From Aulostomus chinensis (lineage: Eukaryota; Chordata; Actinopteri; Syngnathiformes; Aulostomidae): DNA of 64,000 nt. The stretch lies in assembly GCA_037954235.1 (NCBI GenBank), contig JBBMOA010000013.1, positions 10,011,001 through 10,075,000 on the forward strand. The letters are read 5' to 3'. The notes beneath the pieces are model-generated. The model was not told where the DNA came from. It worked only from the letters and a program-made list of their open reading frames with translations, and searched no databases. The translations under genes and the position numbers were made by a program. The number at the start of each line of letters is the position of its first letter. Position 1 is the first letter of the stretch. This document shows positions 35,049 through 46,647 of the stretch, one piece after another.

Positions 35049-37535
35049 AATCCGTATTAATGTATCACATAAATGTATTAAAGCATGTATAAAAACTCAT
35101 AGTATGTGAGAAAACATACACACTGAGAAGAAAATTCAACATTCCTATTATGTAATCCAAAACATTGTTGTTCTGAGGCCTTTTCTCTGATTAGAAGGAG
35201 ATGCATGAGAAAAGCTTCCTCTGAGCTCAACGCACCTCCAGAACATTGTGTTCTCACCTTTTCGTGACAAAAGCACGATGACGTGTGGCATGCAAGCACC
35301 TACACACAAGCAGCAGCATCAGAAACACAATGTCTCAGTGTCTGAATGTTAGCAAATTTTCAAGTCCTTGGACTTGAATTTGGACTGGTTGATCTTTAAT
35401 TTCTATGGGAACTACTTTTTTGAGAATTTGTCTTTATTCTAGTATTGAGGAACTTTACAATTAAGATATTATGAATAAAAACAAAGGATTAGTTAAAGAA
35501 GAGACAAGACAGTAAATCGAGATGATCCAATAAAAACCAATAATCTATATGGAATGAAGCCTGATGAGTTCATTGATCTTAGATCATGGAAACCTCAAAG
35601 GGAATTACCACACTTACGCCACGGTCACTTAACACAGAAGAAAAAAATAAGACCATTCATTTTTTTCACAATCAAATCTAATATTCAAAATTTCTCATTT
35701 TCCCAAAGCCATAACTCTGTATCCAAGTTACAACCTGAAGGTTTGACTCCCACAGTTCCTTCCCGTAAGATTGGCATGCAAATAAAACATTGTTCCCAGC
35801 TCTATAGGATGGACTGCAGAGAGCAGCCGGCAGCAGGAGAGAGAATTCAGTCCAATCAGAGGCGCTGGGCTATTAGGAGGAAATGAATTAACATTCATTT
35901 AGCTAGCAGGATTCAAAATTTCTCATTCAGATTTTCTAGCTAACCACTTGTGTCACTGTCCTCAATTTAATATACAGATTTTCTTGAACATGTCATTGTA
36001 CATGTGTAGCTGATAAGCAAGTCCCCCATGGGTTTGGAGTGAACACGTTGAGCTATAAATTGTTCCTTTACAGATCCTGGTTCAGAATGCTTTTTAACGG
36101 GAAGCCATTTTAATATTTTTACTTGTATTGTACTGTGCAATTATCATGGAGGACTGGTTGTCACGCTGATAAAATAAAACATTCAAAAGAAGAAAATGTT
36201 CCCTTGAAAGCATTTCTAGATTTAAAGCAAACAAACAAACAAAGTGTGTGGAAAAAGCCGGGCTGAATATGTGAGTGTTGCATTCGCTTTCATCTGATAA
36301 AGTACAAGCATGCCACGTCCTTCTAAATCTTGCAGAGGAGCTCGTAACATCAATATGCATGTCGTCGGTGTGTGAATATGTGGCGTGCAAACTAGAGCAA
36401 CTAGGTCACCTAAATTTATAAGGGGAAGATGTTTCCTCTGGGGCAGTATTCAGTGGGGTGAAACATTCACTGTGTTGGTTTTCAAGACACCATGCAGAGG
36501 CAATCATGCTGATGCCTGCACATGCTAACCAGAACTCCTGGTTTTTTTCTACCTGTTGCCATGGTGTTTTCACCAAAGACTTAGGAACAAGGGACGGTGA
36601 GTCACCTTAGAAGAACGTTTGGAAGAAAGGCAAAATATATTTGACTGAAGCCCTCAGCGATACCTCCACTTAAAGCAGCCACCAAGAGACTCCTGCTGAT
36701 AATAATTCCTGTCCTAGACTAAACCTGGATGAAAAAAACGTATGCACAGGCCAAAAGTCTTGACAAAACTGGCGAGAAAATATACAATTTCATATGCAAG
36801 AACAATATATTCTTACAAATATTTAAAGGTCTTCAATCAGCAGAGATCGTTTTCTCCCAAAAAAACGAATACATATATGTATGAACCCTCGCAAGACTAC
36901 GTATGCGCGCGCGCGTGTGTGTGTGTGTGTGCGTGTGCGTGTGCGTGCATGCATGTAGAAACCACGGGGAACTGTTTGCGGAAGCAAGGTGACATTCAGT
37001 CTCTGTAAGACGTAGAAGCAAATCAATAGTTATTGCACATGTGTTCTCTGGCTGTTCGAGGGGAACACTTGACCATGAAGCACAGCCGAGTCTCCAGGCA
37101 AAAAATGGGAAATGTCAGGTAACGGCATGTGGGAGTCGGGATCCTGTACCTATATCATGTAGTACTGAGCACCTGCATGCGGACTTTTCTCCCTGGTGAT
37201 ATTTGTGTAAGGTAAGAGCAAAGTGAAATTACATTGTAAATGTCACAAAATGGAAGTGGGACTAATAAAATGGAGCGCTACACATTGCTGTGATTTCTTC
37301 AGCCATACAGGGAAGGTTGACTGAGCACCACTGCCGTTTCTCACCCTTCGAAACAAATTGTTCTGTTCATACCTGGAGGCCTCATAAAAAAACATCTGGC
37401 TCCTGCTGTTGGCTCTGCTTGGACGGTGTGGGTGTTGGCTTCTCACATTTCTTAAAGGAGAATGTCAAATTTCTGGCAAATATGCTCATTTGCCATCAAC
37501 CCTTGGACCAAACAAGAGGACAGTCCCACAGAGAC

Positions 37536-37671
37536 TGATTATCCATGTAAGACCCCGGCGTCCACAAAAGCTAATTTTCTATACTGCAGATGTGTAATTT
37601 TTGTGCCAAGGTTTTTTTTTTGTTGTTTTTGTTTTTGTACTTTGAGTGGCCAGCTCTTACATGGATAATCA
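37536..37671. repeat. Foldback element with perfect 17-bp inverted arms
   Basis: TGATTATCCATGTAAGA at 37536-37552 is the exact complement of TCTTACATGGATAATCA at 37655-37671. The arms enclose 102 bases. The arrangement suggests a short MITE or an RNA hairpin in the 16.5 kb intron; no target duplication is obvious. Confidence 0.6.
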
Positions 37672-38948
37672 TTATCAGACAAACAGCGTTAACTGGAATG
37701 ATGAGAGAAACCTGTGTCCCTGCTATATTTAGGTGGCTGTAACCTCACATGTAATAGGCATACCTAAGTTTCAGCATGAAAGAGAGCATACCCCTGAGGC
37801 CTCTACTTTTTAATATACTGTAACTGTGTAATTTTCAGGCAATTCGTAATGACTTCTCTATTCACAGAAAAGGGAAAAAGAAAAAGTAAATGCATGCAAA
37901 TGTAGTATGTGAATGATATCGTTTTAAAGGTCAGATCAAGAATGTTGAATCCAGTTTCTTGTGTTTATATGCTTGTGAAAGGCATCTGAACATAGCCACA
38001 ATCACAACATCTCTTATCATGGAGGCCTGCAGCCTCTTGAGAGTCAATGCTGGGGTCCGCAGTGTGAAAAAGTTTGGGAATGTTACGCCAAGTGCAGAGA
38101 AGTATTTATGAGGGGATGGAGGCATTTTCAAGTTTTCAGCATCTTATCTAACCCGTCTTAAAATAAATCCTTGCATCTACAGCATCAGCTTCTCCATCCT
38201 CACAACAAAGCTACATTACAGATACATAATGCATATCCACCACTACACATACATAATGAACACACAGCTTAATGTTTAAAGAGACAAGAAGCTCTGTGTC
38301 TTTCTGTGACCCAGCCTGTCTCCGCCGGTTCAGAGCTAACAGCGTTATACTGACATTATCGTCTCATCTCATCCTGCTAGTCCCTCTGGAAAGCTCAAAA
38401 AGTCGACCTCAGTGTCTCTAATTTCAGACACTTAATGAGATTTTTAATTGGTGACCTTTTGAGAATGGTTTCATACCACAGCACATGAGAGCACTCAAGG
38501 GGAACCAACACACTCAAGAGTGACACCAAGATCCTTCATGGGTCTTTCAGGGGTTGAATATTTACCATCATCCATTGGTAGATCAACAGATCAGTTGATT
38601 GATACAAACGACAGATGGATAGAAAAGGAAATGAAGGAGGATCTGGAGGAGTCAGGACCAGGTTTTGCAGGTTGAGAAGTTCTTGGCAAATCTGGTGACA
38701 CGCAACTGAAAACATTGCAGTATGGCCACATCACGTCCATCTGCTGCGCCTCATCAAACTTTTATTGTTTTTCTCTACGAGACAAGTTTCAATAGAACAA
38801 AAAAGCTCAGCTGAGTAAAAGATGAACAGCATTTTAAAGTCACGGAATATATTTTATGGAGGTGGCAATGAGTGGCTTTTTGTGTATCAAAAACAACCAA
38901 GCAGACAGAGGGACTTTAAGTGTAATCGGTGGATTTGTGGTCTCTTAC

Positions 38949-39394
38949 CGTGGTGAGATATCACAGCCCTGCTGCATGAAGGCCCCCAGCGAGAACCAAA
39001 GGGAGTTGAAGATACCAAACTCATTGGTCTGTTCTGGACTCTGCTGGCTGGTGTTCTGCTGTGTGTTCGTCTGGCCCTGCTGCAACCCGTTAGATGCGGA
39101 CGCTTGAGTAGGACTCTGTGGCTCGCCTCCCTCCTCGTAGTCCTCAGCGTGCCACTCATATGGGCTGAATCGACTGACGAGGAACAGAACGACGCTGACG
39201 CCAATGTAGGCGAACACTATGCACATCCAAATCTCATAAGCGAGCGGGTCCAGGAATGAAAACACACCGGGTTTGGATTTAGTGGGTTTCTTGATCATGA
39301 TGGAAATACCAAGGGACATGAAGGGTTTGGAGAAGTCGATGACTTCCTCACGGACCAAGGTGATGGTCAGAGGAGCCACAGCCACATCTGCTTT
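38949..39394 (-). CDS. gria1: gria1 exon: end of S1, M1, extended loop, M2 pore with Gln at Q/R site (equivalent of exon 11)
   Basis: The 446 bp exon starts KADVAVAPLTITLVREE, carrying the family's agonist-binding Pro, Thr and Arg residues (PLT and the R of LVREE). M1 is roughly residues 53-73 of the exon (YEIWMCIVFAYIGVSVVLFL). The cytoplasmic M1-M2 loop occupies residues 83-123, and the pore loop ends FMQQGCDISP. The Q/R-site codon is CAG (38972-38974), so the genome encodes glutamine. A gria1 product is expected to stay unedited and permit calcium entry unless partnered with edited GluA2. The exon is 75 bp longer than the mammalian 371 bp, all in the loop. Donor CACG|GTAAGA splits an arginine codon. 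Confidence 0.98.
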
Positions 39395-39549
39395 CTGAGG
39401 GACAGGAAAAGGCAGGCAGATTAAAATGAAAATGCATTCAGCGTATTCTAGCATTGCAATACAAGAGTGGAAATAATCCTGGGTTGTCTTTCACTGACTT
39501 TGACATATTTGCAACTTCCCTCTCCTGTCACCCTAAATTTTCCACTTAC

Positions 39550-39756
39550 CCCATACACCAGTTCTCCCACCATGCCGTTCCACATCTTGGTTTCGGGGTC
39601 TCTGGCTCCGTATTTGCCATCTGCCACAATCTTCAGTTTGTACTGGTAGCCCACATGTTTGGCTATCTCAGCGGCCAGCTCAACAATATATCCCTCGTAC
39701 TTTTCATTCCCAACATGCTGTTCATGGTTCTTCTTCAGCATCACATATGGAGACTC
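39550..39756 (-). CDS. gria1: gria1 exon, ligand-binding domain S1 (equivalent of exon 10)
   Basis: The 207 bp exon (same length as in mammals) encodes 69 residues beginning ESPYVMLKKNHEQHVGNEKY and ending WNGMVGELVYG. It supplies most of S1, including the tyrosine of KYEGY and the DGKYGARDPET loop that lines the agonist cleft in this family. Acceptor CTGACAG|GAG; donor GGG|GTAAGT. The next exon follows after a 155 bp intron. Confidence 0.98.
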
Positions 39757-40278
39757 CTGTCAGACGCAGAAAAAATGTGAGTTTCTGTTTAATTTATTTG
39801 ACATCAAGTGAAATCATGAGTAATTTCGCTGTTACTAAATGCAATACACATGCACTGTGACACTGTAACAAGTAGCTTGCATAACATCGGGACAGTTTGT
39901 CAGGGTAATTACAGCAAGACAGCATTATGGCTGATAATAAAGCCTTAGAATGTAGTTCAGACTCATGTTATTGTTCAAAAATTAGGGAGAGAAAGCATTT
40001 TATGCTTCATAGTAATTCATAAGCAATTTTGTCCCCTTTTTCATTGGAATTTCTTACAGGGTCCAAGATATAGTTGTTGCTCTGAAGGGAAGAAAAGATA
40101 ATTATATGAAATTATGAGCTATTATTTTTGCATTGTTCCTTAAGGGTATGGTGTGTAATTCAAACACAAAAGCCTCTGAAGTGGGTGTTTATGATGATGT
40201 CACCACATTGAAAAAAAGGTGTTGGTAACACAGAAAAAGGTACTATACAGGTTTGTTAAAGTTAAGAAGATGTTCATA

Positions 40279-40361
<83 letters not shown>

Positions 40362-43300
40362 AGCCAAGCAACAAAACAGACAAGTCCACCTGGCTGACCT
40401 CTACTCTGGGGCCAGGCAGGTCCTCTAATTATATCATTCCAACATTTGTTCATTTCTTGAAATTATGGCTGACATGACACCTGGGGCTTTGCTTCACTCT
40501 TAGAAAAACTGTGTTATATTCCACAAATTCCACCAGTACTTCAGTATGTGGGCCACACACCCCACGAGCTGATGCGTTCCTGCTCCTGGCTAAGCTTGTG
40601 CTGAGCTGAGCAAATCCTGCCACCATATTTCATCAGGGTCTAAAGACTGGTGGGGGGTTCCCTCTGTGTGTTACAGTTATCTGGGTCCTCCTGCTCCTCA
40701 CAGCTGAGGTAAATGCAATCATTGTCACACATGGAAACCCCCAGCTCACTGCTAGAGAAAGAACCCCCCCAGGGAGAGAGACCAGGGAAAGGTCTGGCAT
40801 GCAGAACATTGACGGTTACATGCTTGAACTTGCAGATACAAGGATGGTTAGACACACATGTGTGTGCATCCACACACATGTAGACTTGAACAGAATTGAA
40901 CACAAACACACACGGATGTCGTGCCGAAGGTCTTCCAAGTTTCAGTCTCATTAACCTTGAACACATCCTCTGAGGTCCAGCGTCATCCAACCATGTAAAA
41001 TATATAACAGTCACACACTACATGCGTGCAAACACACACAATCAAAAAAGTTACATGTATCTATATTTTTTTTCCAGTTTAATCCTATGCCCAAGGGTTG
41101 ATTGTTCAATTATAGCTTGATATATATAGAAAATATATCAAATATTTGCATCAAAATTGCTGTTGTTTGATGACTCGTCCAGTACTCTGGGTACTTATTT
41201 TGCATCCAGTGAAAATGTACCTACAGAATGACTCGTGTCATTACCAGAGTTTAATCCATTTGGTTGGATATAATTGGGAAAAGTCTACAAAAAAACCACG
41301 ATTCAATTATTTATGCACATCCAAGTAAGCAGATGACTAACAAGGAGAAGCTAGCTCTGCTCTAGCTCTGATAATACAGACTGCTGTAGCTGTATAATGG
41401 TGGATACATTGATTTAATTTCACATAACCTGGACTAAATGACCTGTTTCCCAATCACAATGTCGTCCATTTGCTCTGTTCACATTCGTTAGCAGAAAGCT
41501 ACCAAGTCCTTGCTCCCACCTCCCCTGAGACTCCTCTTTTTAAATGCTATCTGACTTAATCATTGTCACTTATGTTACCACTGGTGCCGAGTCTGTACCT
41601 CGGGGGTCTCTGCTGCTGCTGCTCTCCCTGCCTTTGGCTTTCCATGTATGCAGGTGGAAGGGCAGGGAAGTCCCAGAACAGAGTCATAGGAATCACACTT
41701 CATGACTGAACTGTGATTGGCTTCGCCATGGGTCAAATAGTAAAATGTACCAATTTAAACAACAGTTCCAGCTGACATGAGCAAAGATTATATTGCATGC
41801 AGGCAACCATTTTCTTATCAAATAAATAATCCAAAAGCTGCGCACAGTAACTAGATCATTAATAAGCAACTCCTACAATGCTGTAACAGATCTTTAATAG
41901 TCCAGTCACAACCTGTTTTGAATATTAAGTCAGGATCATAAGGGCACCAGCCCGAGTGTTCCATTAAACACAGTCTGCTTCACTCGCCCTGATCTCCTGC
42001 GCAGCCAGGCTTACGTGCGTGCTCCGGCTGGGACAGCATGGATTGGAGGGAAGCACAAACTTACACCTACATGTTGGCAAAACAACACGCTGCCTCAAGC
42101 GACAGCTCAGTAAGCACAAAAGTTATAAGGTGTAAAAAGTCCACTGCTACCCTACAGTCTAATAACTGTTCCCATCTTATCTCTTCTCTTAAGGTTCCAA
42201 GACAGAGAACCAATTTATCTTCCTGCAAAAGGGGACACTGATAGGAGATTATGTCAGAGAGAGTTATTTTGGGTGTGCAGGAGACTGCAACCTTCGGGTT
42301 AAATGAGAATTTTCATGAGAGCACTTTTTTAGATGCAAATGCACTATGTGGTAGCATTTAAAAATTCTACCCCACATCACATATATTAATTACTGCCCCG
42401 TGTCATTTTGTTTCAAATACACATTCAGTGTCTCTAGAGGTCCTTGCTGGCCCGTTCTTTATGCTGCATTAACTCCATTTCAGCAGTGTTTGGACATTGA
42501 CAAATTGTTTGTGCATTTTGGGAGTCTGCTACCTTGTTCAGACACTCACTGCTATCCCAGGAGTCACATAAGATGAACAGAGAAGCGGCCATTTTCGTTT
42601 GCGACGCATTAAATTAAATCCAGAATAAAACAAACTTGGTGGACAAGGTTGCTCTTTTGTTAAATTAGTTTAACCGATTATATTTGAAGTTAGGGTTTGT
42701 CTAGGTACTAAAGTACTCATTATGGCTTTGCATTGCAATATGTGGGAGATATAAGTGTATATTAATTAAAGCTTTCCCTGTCTGGTGCTGGTGTTTACCA
42801 CCCTTATGTTCGACATGTAGCAGTACTATCAAGTGATTATCACTCGAAATGTCATTTGTGTTCGGCTGTTTTCCTGCTGATGCTACACGATACTTGGATG
42901 AAAGAAAATGGCACGGATTGGAGGGTTGCTTTTCCTGTTCAATGATGTCTATATCGGCTCCGCCCAGAATACATCAAATAAGTGAATTTTTTTTCAGTGA
43001 TATTTCACCCAAAAAGTGGAATTTGTCTTTCAGTTACTCCATATTACTGTGGGTGTCTTGAATTCATTAAAACATCCCCCCGCATGATCTTGAAGATAAT
43101 TGAGGCCTACAGTCATTAAAACTCTATAAAAGGGTCATTAATAAATTCTCAAACACATCATACAGTAAAATTCGCATCTTCTTTATCCAGCCTTATGCTC
43201 AATAGTTCACATAAACTTTGAACTGAGCTAAAAACTAAGAAACTAAGATTCAAGCTCATGAGACGCAGTATGTTATTTCCAAATTCTGGAATCACCAAAA

Positions 43301-44189
43301 TGTTATGTGTGGGATTTTTGCATGAAGTGTTTCTTTAAGGGCATCAATAGATACCCTCAGAGTGGGGAGCAGCTGCACATCTTGCTAGATTAGTTATACT
43401 ACATGCCTGCAGTGATGCCCTGAGTTAAAAAAAAAATTAAAACGCCAGCTGTACAAAACAACCACTGCTGGGCTCAAGACGTCTTTAGACAGAAGCTATA
43501 TTCCCTGGTATTAGGTTTTTGACATGTTTCCATCTCTGCGCACAGACTGTGCCTGCAAATATATACTTCAGTCTTTATTACTCCTTTGTATAGCAACCAA
43601 CTAGGTATTGACAGCTATGTTCCTAACTTTCAAGAAAATGTCATGGTAACCTTGCTGCCAGATGAGCCTCCGTTATATAGGCCAGGCATGCCTGATGGTG
43701 ATATCTATGAGCCAAATAAAGAACATGGGAAGGGAGAGAAATGAAGGACACAGACACTTGACAGCCTCAGAACATCTCTGATGCTGGTAATGGGTTTCTT
43801 GCGATAAAAAAACTATGTGGCTGTGTGGACGTGTTGCCCTTGTGTTCCCTTCTAAATGTGCAGTAAATATGTATTTTTTTAGGTCTGCAAGGCATCACTC
43901 TACCCACATGCCAGTGCCCCCCCCCCCCCCCAAACAGATGAAATTGCCTCTGATTTTGATTCTGACCAGGCACCAGTCAGACGGAGAGAATTTGGCACAC
44001 AGAGGAGATTGGGAAGGGAAGGAAGAAGAGAAAGATACAATCACAGATGTCAGCTGAATTCTTTCAGGTGCCTGAACCCTCAGGAACTCCATCATAAAAG
44101 AAAATGAAAAAAAAAAGCCACCCTGTCTCACGCTATCTCATTTCTCCCACCCCTGAATTCTCCCACCTTTCTATTTCACACAGACTCAC
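39757..44189 (-). other. gria1: gria1 intron between exons 9 and 10 (4.4 kb)
   Basis: Contains the 78 bp (GT)n tract and a 15-base C run at 43917-43931. The two flanking introns (44301-44411 and 39395-39549) are only 111 and 155 bp. The introns at 45623-46488 (866 bp) and 44517-45454 (938 bp) hold only a (CA)n tract near 44878-44925. Confidence 0.85.
40281..40358. repeat. (GT)n microsatellite
   Basis: About 39 perfect GT units, the longest uninterrupted dinucleotide run here, in the intron between exons 44190-44300 and 39550-39756. Confidence 0.99.
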
Positions 44190-44300
44190 CAAAATTGTGG
44201 TAACAATGTAAGTGCGGTTCTGAAGGCCGTAGGTTTCATTGCTACCTCTCATGAAACTGGCGGTGGTCACGTACTTCTCATCTTCGTTCCAGTAGCCGAC
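44190..44300 (-). CDS. gria1: gria1 exon, linker into ligand-binding domain (equivalent of exon 9)
   Basis: The 111 bp exon encodes 37 residues starting VGYWNEDEKYVTT and ending NRTYIVTTIL, the peptide that joins the amino-terminal domain to the S1 half of the glutamate-binding clamshell. GYWNED and QNRTYIVTTIL match GluA1; the middle (ASFMRGSNETYGL) is variable, as expected of the linker. N-E-T and N-R-T are potential glycosylation sites. Acceptor CTATAG|GTC, donor TTG|GTGAGT. Confidence 0.97.
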
Positions 44301-44411
44301 CTATAGAGAGGAAGAGGAGGAGGAATCATAAATTGGACCTTTATCTGGCATATTGATCGCCATGAATGAAGTGAAATGAGCTACATCTAAACATGCTCCC
44401 GTGTAAATTAC

Positions 44412-44516
44412 CTTCTTAGGTCCAGATGGGGCCAGTTCCATTACGCTAACAGTGTAGTTGGTTCTGCGACCTTTCTCATTGAACTGAATGTGGCCAGTCA
44501 ATCCGTCAATACGGAC
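44412..44516 (-). CDS. gria1: gria1 exon, amino-terminal domain to ligand-binding-domain region (equivalent of exon 8)
   Basis: The 105 bp exon encodes 35 residues, VRIDGLTGHIQFNEKGRRTN followed by YTVSVMELAPSGPKK. FNEKGRRTNYT matches GluA1 (GluA2 has FDQNGKRINYT), again supporting the subtype, and contains an N-Y-T glycosylation sequon. Acceptor ATTACAG|GTC, donor AAG|GTAATT. Only 111 bp separate it from the next exon, the shortest intron of the gene. Confidence 0.97.
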
Positions 44517-45454
44517 CTGTAATGGAGATATTAAATCAATAACTGAAAGATGTGTCCACAGGAAGGGTGAGTAACGGCTGCCGTGATGCTTTATATTCTA
44601 CAGGCTGTTTCTCTTTTTCTTTGAGCAACCATTTACATGTTGCCCTGACACGCGATGCATGTTAAGCATACATGTTTGTATAGCGTTCATTTGTGCCTAA
44701 GTCCCTATGGAGGTGAATGACAGACGGAGTCCATGTGTGTGCAGTGTTTGTCTTGGCTGTGTGATGGAGTTAATTGAGCGAACACAGCTTCAATCTCCAG
44801 TCTATCTACAGGCAGATGGCTGGATTGACACTGAGCAGGCCTCTGCATAGCCATTCAGCAGATAAAGCCTTGGGCTGCACACACATACACACACACACAC
44901 ACACGCACACACACGCACACACGAACAAACAATTACATGTATGCTCACATAAATTGCATATTTATTGAAGCTGTAAATTGTTTTCCAGGCTAAATCAATA
45001 AATGATTTAATTGAAAATGTTGTTTTTGCATGATTAGAGGGATAAATTTAACTGCCTCTGTTCCTTGAGACAAACAGAATTTCCTGCACGAGTTTGTCTG
45101 TGTGTGCAAGAGATCAAGAAGTCTTGCAGCCAGTCCAGTGTTTCCATTTTCATCGCCAAATATTACATTTCTAAACTCAATTGCTGGTGTCATATTCCAT
45201 GACGATCACAGCTGAGTGTGATGGCCTGCAGGTTTTGTTTACTCGCCAGGATGTCACATTTGGTACTAGGGAGCTCTCATACAACTTAATGTGAACTTTA
45301 CATGACAGGATTAGACCTAATTTGTTCAGCCAGCCCCAATTCAGGAGCTGTTAGCCAATGTGCCACTCAAGAATTTGTGTGAGTGCATATTGGCTTTGTG
45401 TGTGTTCATGTGTGAGTGCATTAGTGTGTTTCTATCGAGAGTATTCACACAGAC

Positions 45455-45622
45455 CTGCTGCAAGGCTCGCTGGATGTCTATGCCCTGCCCCCAGGGAGCT
45501 GGTGGGTTGGCAAGACACTCCCCAGCGTTGCCCCTGCGAGAGATGTCTATCCTCTGTCTCCTTAAATTCTGGAACGCTGTGGACATGACTTTCACCCCGT
45601 CATAAGTTAGAGCGCCAGTGTA
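45455..45622 (-). CDS. gria1: gria1 exon, end of amino-terminal domain (equivalent of exon 7)
   Basis: The 168 bp exon (56 codons, phase 0 at both ends) encodes YTGALTYDGVKVM..., LRRQRIDISRRGNAGECLAN and PWGQGIDIQRALQQ. The RRGNAG(D/E)CLANP..PWGQGI block is diagnostic of AMPA subunits, and the cysteine is one of the conserved amino-terminal-domain cysteines. Length is identical to the mammalian exon. Acceptor TTCACAG|TAC; donor CAG|GTCTGT. Confidence 0.97.
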
Positions 45623-46488
45623 CTGTGAACAAAGAGCAGATTATCAAAACCTTAAGCTAGCACATAAAAAAAAGATAAAGTTGATGAAGCAGAGGGGCAG
45701 CAACATGGGATTGCTTTAATGTGGCACAGGAATGAATACGAAAACTCAGAAGTGATTTAGCATTACTTACAAGTTCCCTCGTCTCAAAGTCAGGGAAACT
45801 ATTCTTGAATAAGCTCAGTGGTTAACACTGTCTTAGTCTATTTAACCTTTTGTTTTATAGCATGTCAGTATTTACTGAAATCACCAATTTCCAAGCATTT
45901 ATGTCTCTTTATATCCTAACAAGCCGCTAAAGGAGACTACAGGAGACATTTAACACCATCAAGTCTGTAGTGGAGTTGGTTCTAAGCACAACAATAGCTT
46001 TGTTCTTCTAATGATTGCATTTACACTCTCAAAATCACAAAAGTGGAGTTCATTTGTGAAGTTTATCTTTTGAAACAAAACGTGTCATCAACTTTTGTGG
46101 ACCACGGAGCTTATTTTCAGTTCCTGTTGGCATTTAAGCAAGGGAAACCTCAGTGATGCTACGTTCATATACTGATATATAGAAGTCCTTCTGTAGCGCG
46201 AGTACTTCAGTTCGAAATGGTTTTGGAATCAGTTCTCTAACTTCGCAGGTCGTGGATAAAAATCAGTCTAATACATTTCACAACAGAAATTTTAAACCTT
46301 GAATCAGAAAAGACAGGATCATGTGCTATCTGTCCAACAATATGGATTGAAAACCTTGAAGTAACCGACTTCCCATTCTGTGAAAATTCACTTATCAACA
46401 TATGTCTTTATATCATTAATATACAGCCTAGGTTTCAACTACAGGAGGTGCAAAAGTACAAAAGGATGAAGGATGAGAGGATAAATAC

Positions 46489-46647
46489 TTTAAGACCACT
46501 CTTGGGCACTTTCGAGTCCTTGTTGTCAAATTCCATCCACTGCTGGACGACGCGACTGACGGTGGGCTCCGAGTTGTTGACGAGCTGGAAGCCGGTGATA
46601 TTCGCCCCACCCTTCCTCAGGTCTGTCAGGTCAATGTCCAGAAAACC
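46489..46647 (-). CDS. gria1: gria1 exon, amino-terminal domain (equivalent of exon 6)
   Basis: The 159 bp exon encodes 53 residues from GFLDIDLTDLRKGG through ANITGFQLVNN to SKVPKSGLK, one fewer than I count in human GluA1. GGANITGFQ is conserved across AMPA subunits, and the N-I-T sequon is a potential glycosylation site. Acceptor is CTCAG|GGTTTT. The donor AAA|GTATTT is weak, yet the frame and the homologous junction (K|YT) both require it. The final 12 or so residues are poorly conserved, as in other GluA1 proteins at this surface region. Confidence 0.93.

Larger units (their letters stand above)
22448..38948 (-). other. gria1: gria1 16.5-kb intron between M2 and M3 exons
   Basis: The largest intron in the window separates the pore-loop exon from the M3 gate exon. 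It carries SINE copy A, the hAT-type MITE, the 17 bp-arm foldback, six or more microsatellites and a TAAT-rich patch at 27180-27390. No other gene on either strand was recognised. Confidence 0.85.

Noticed and set aside
37449..37480. Possible third TTAA MITE edge (TTAAAGGAGAATGTC)
   Set aside because: Similarity covers about ten bases and no matching opposite edge was found.
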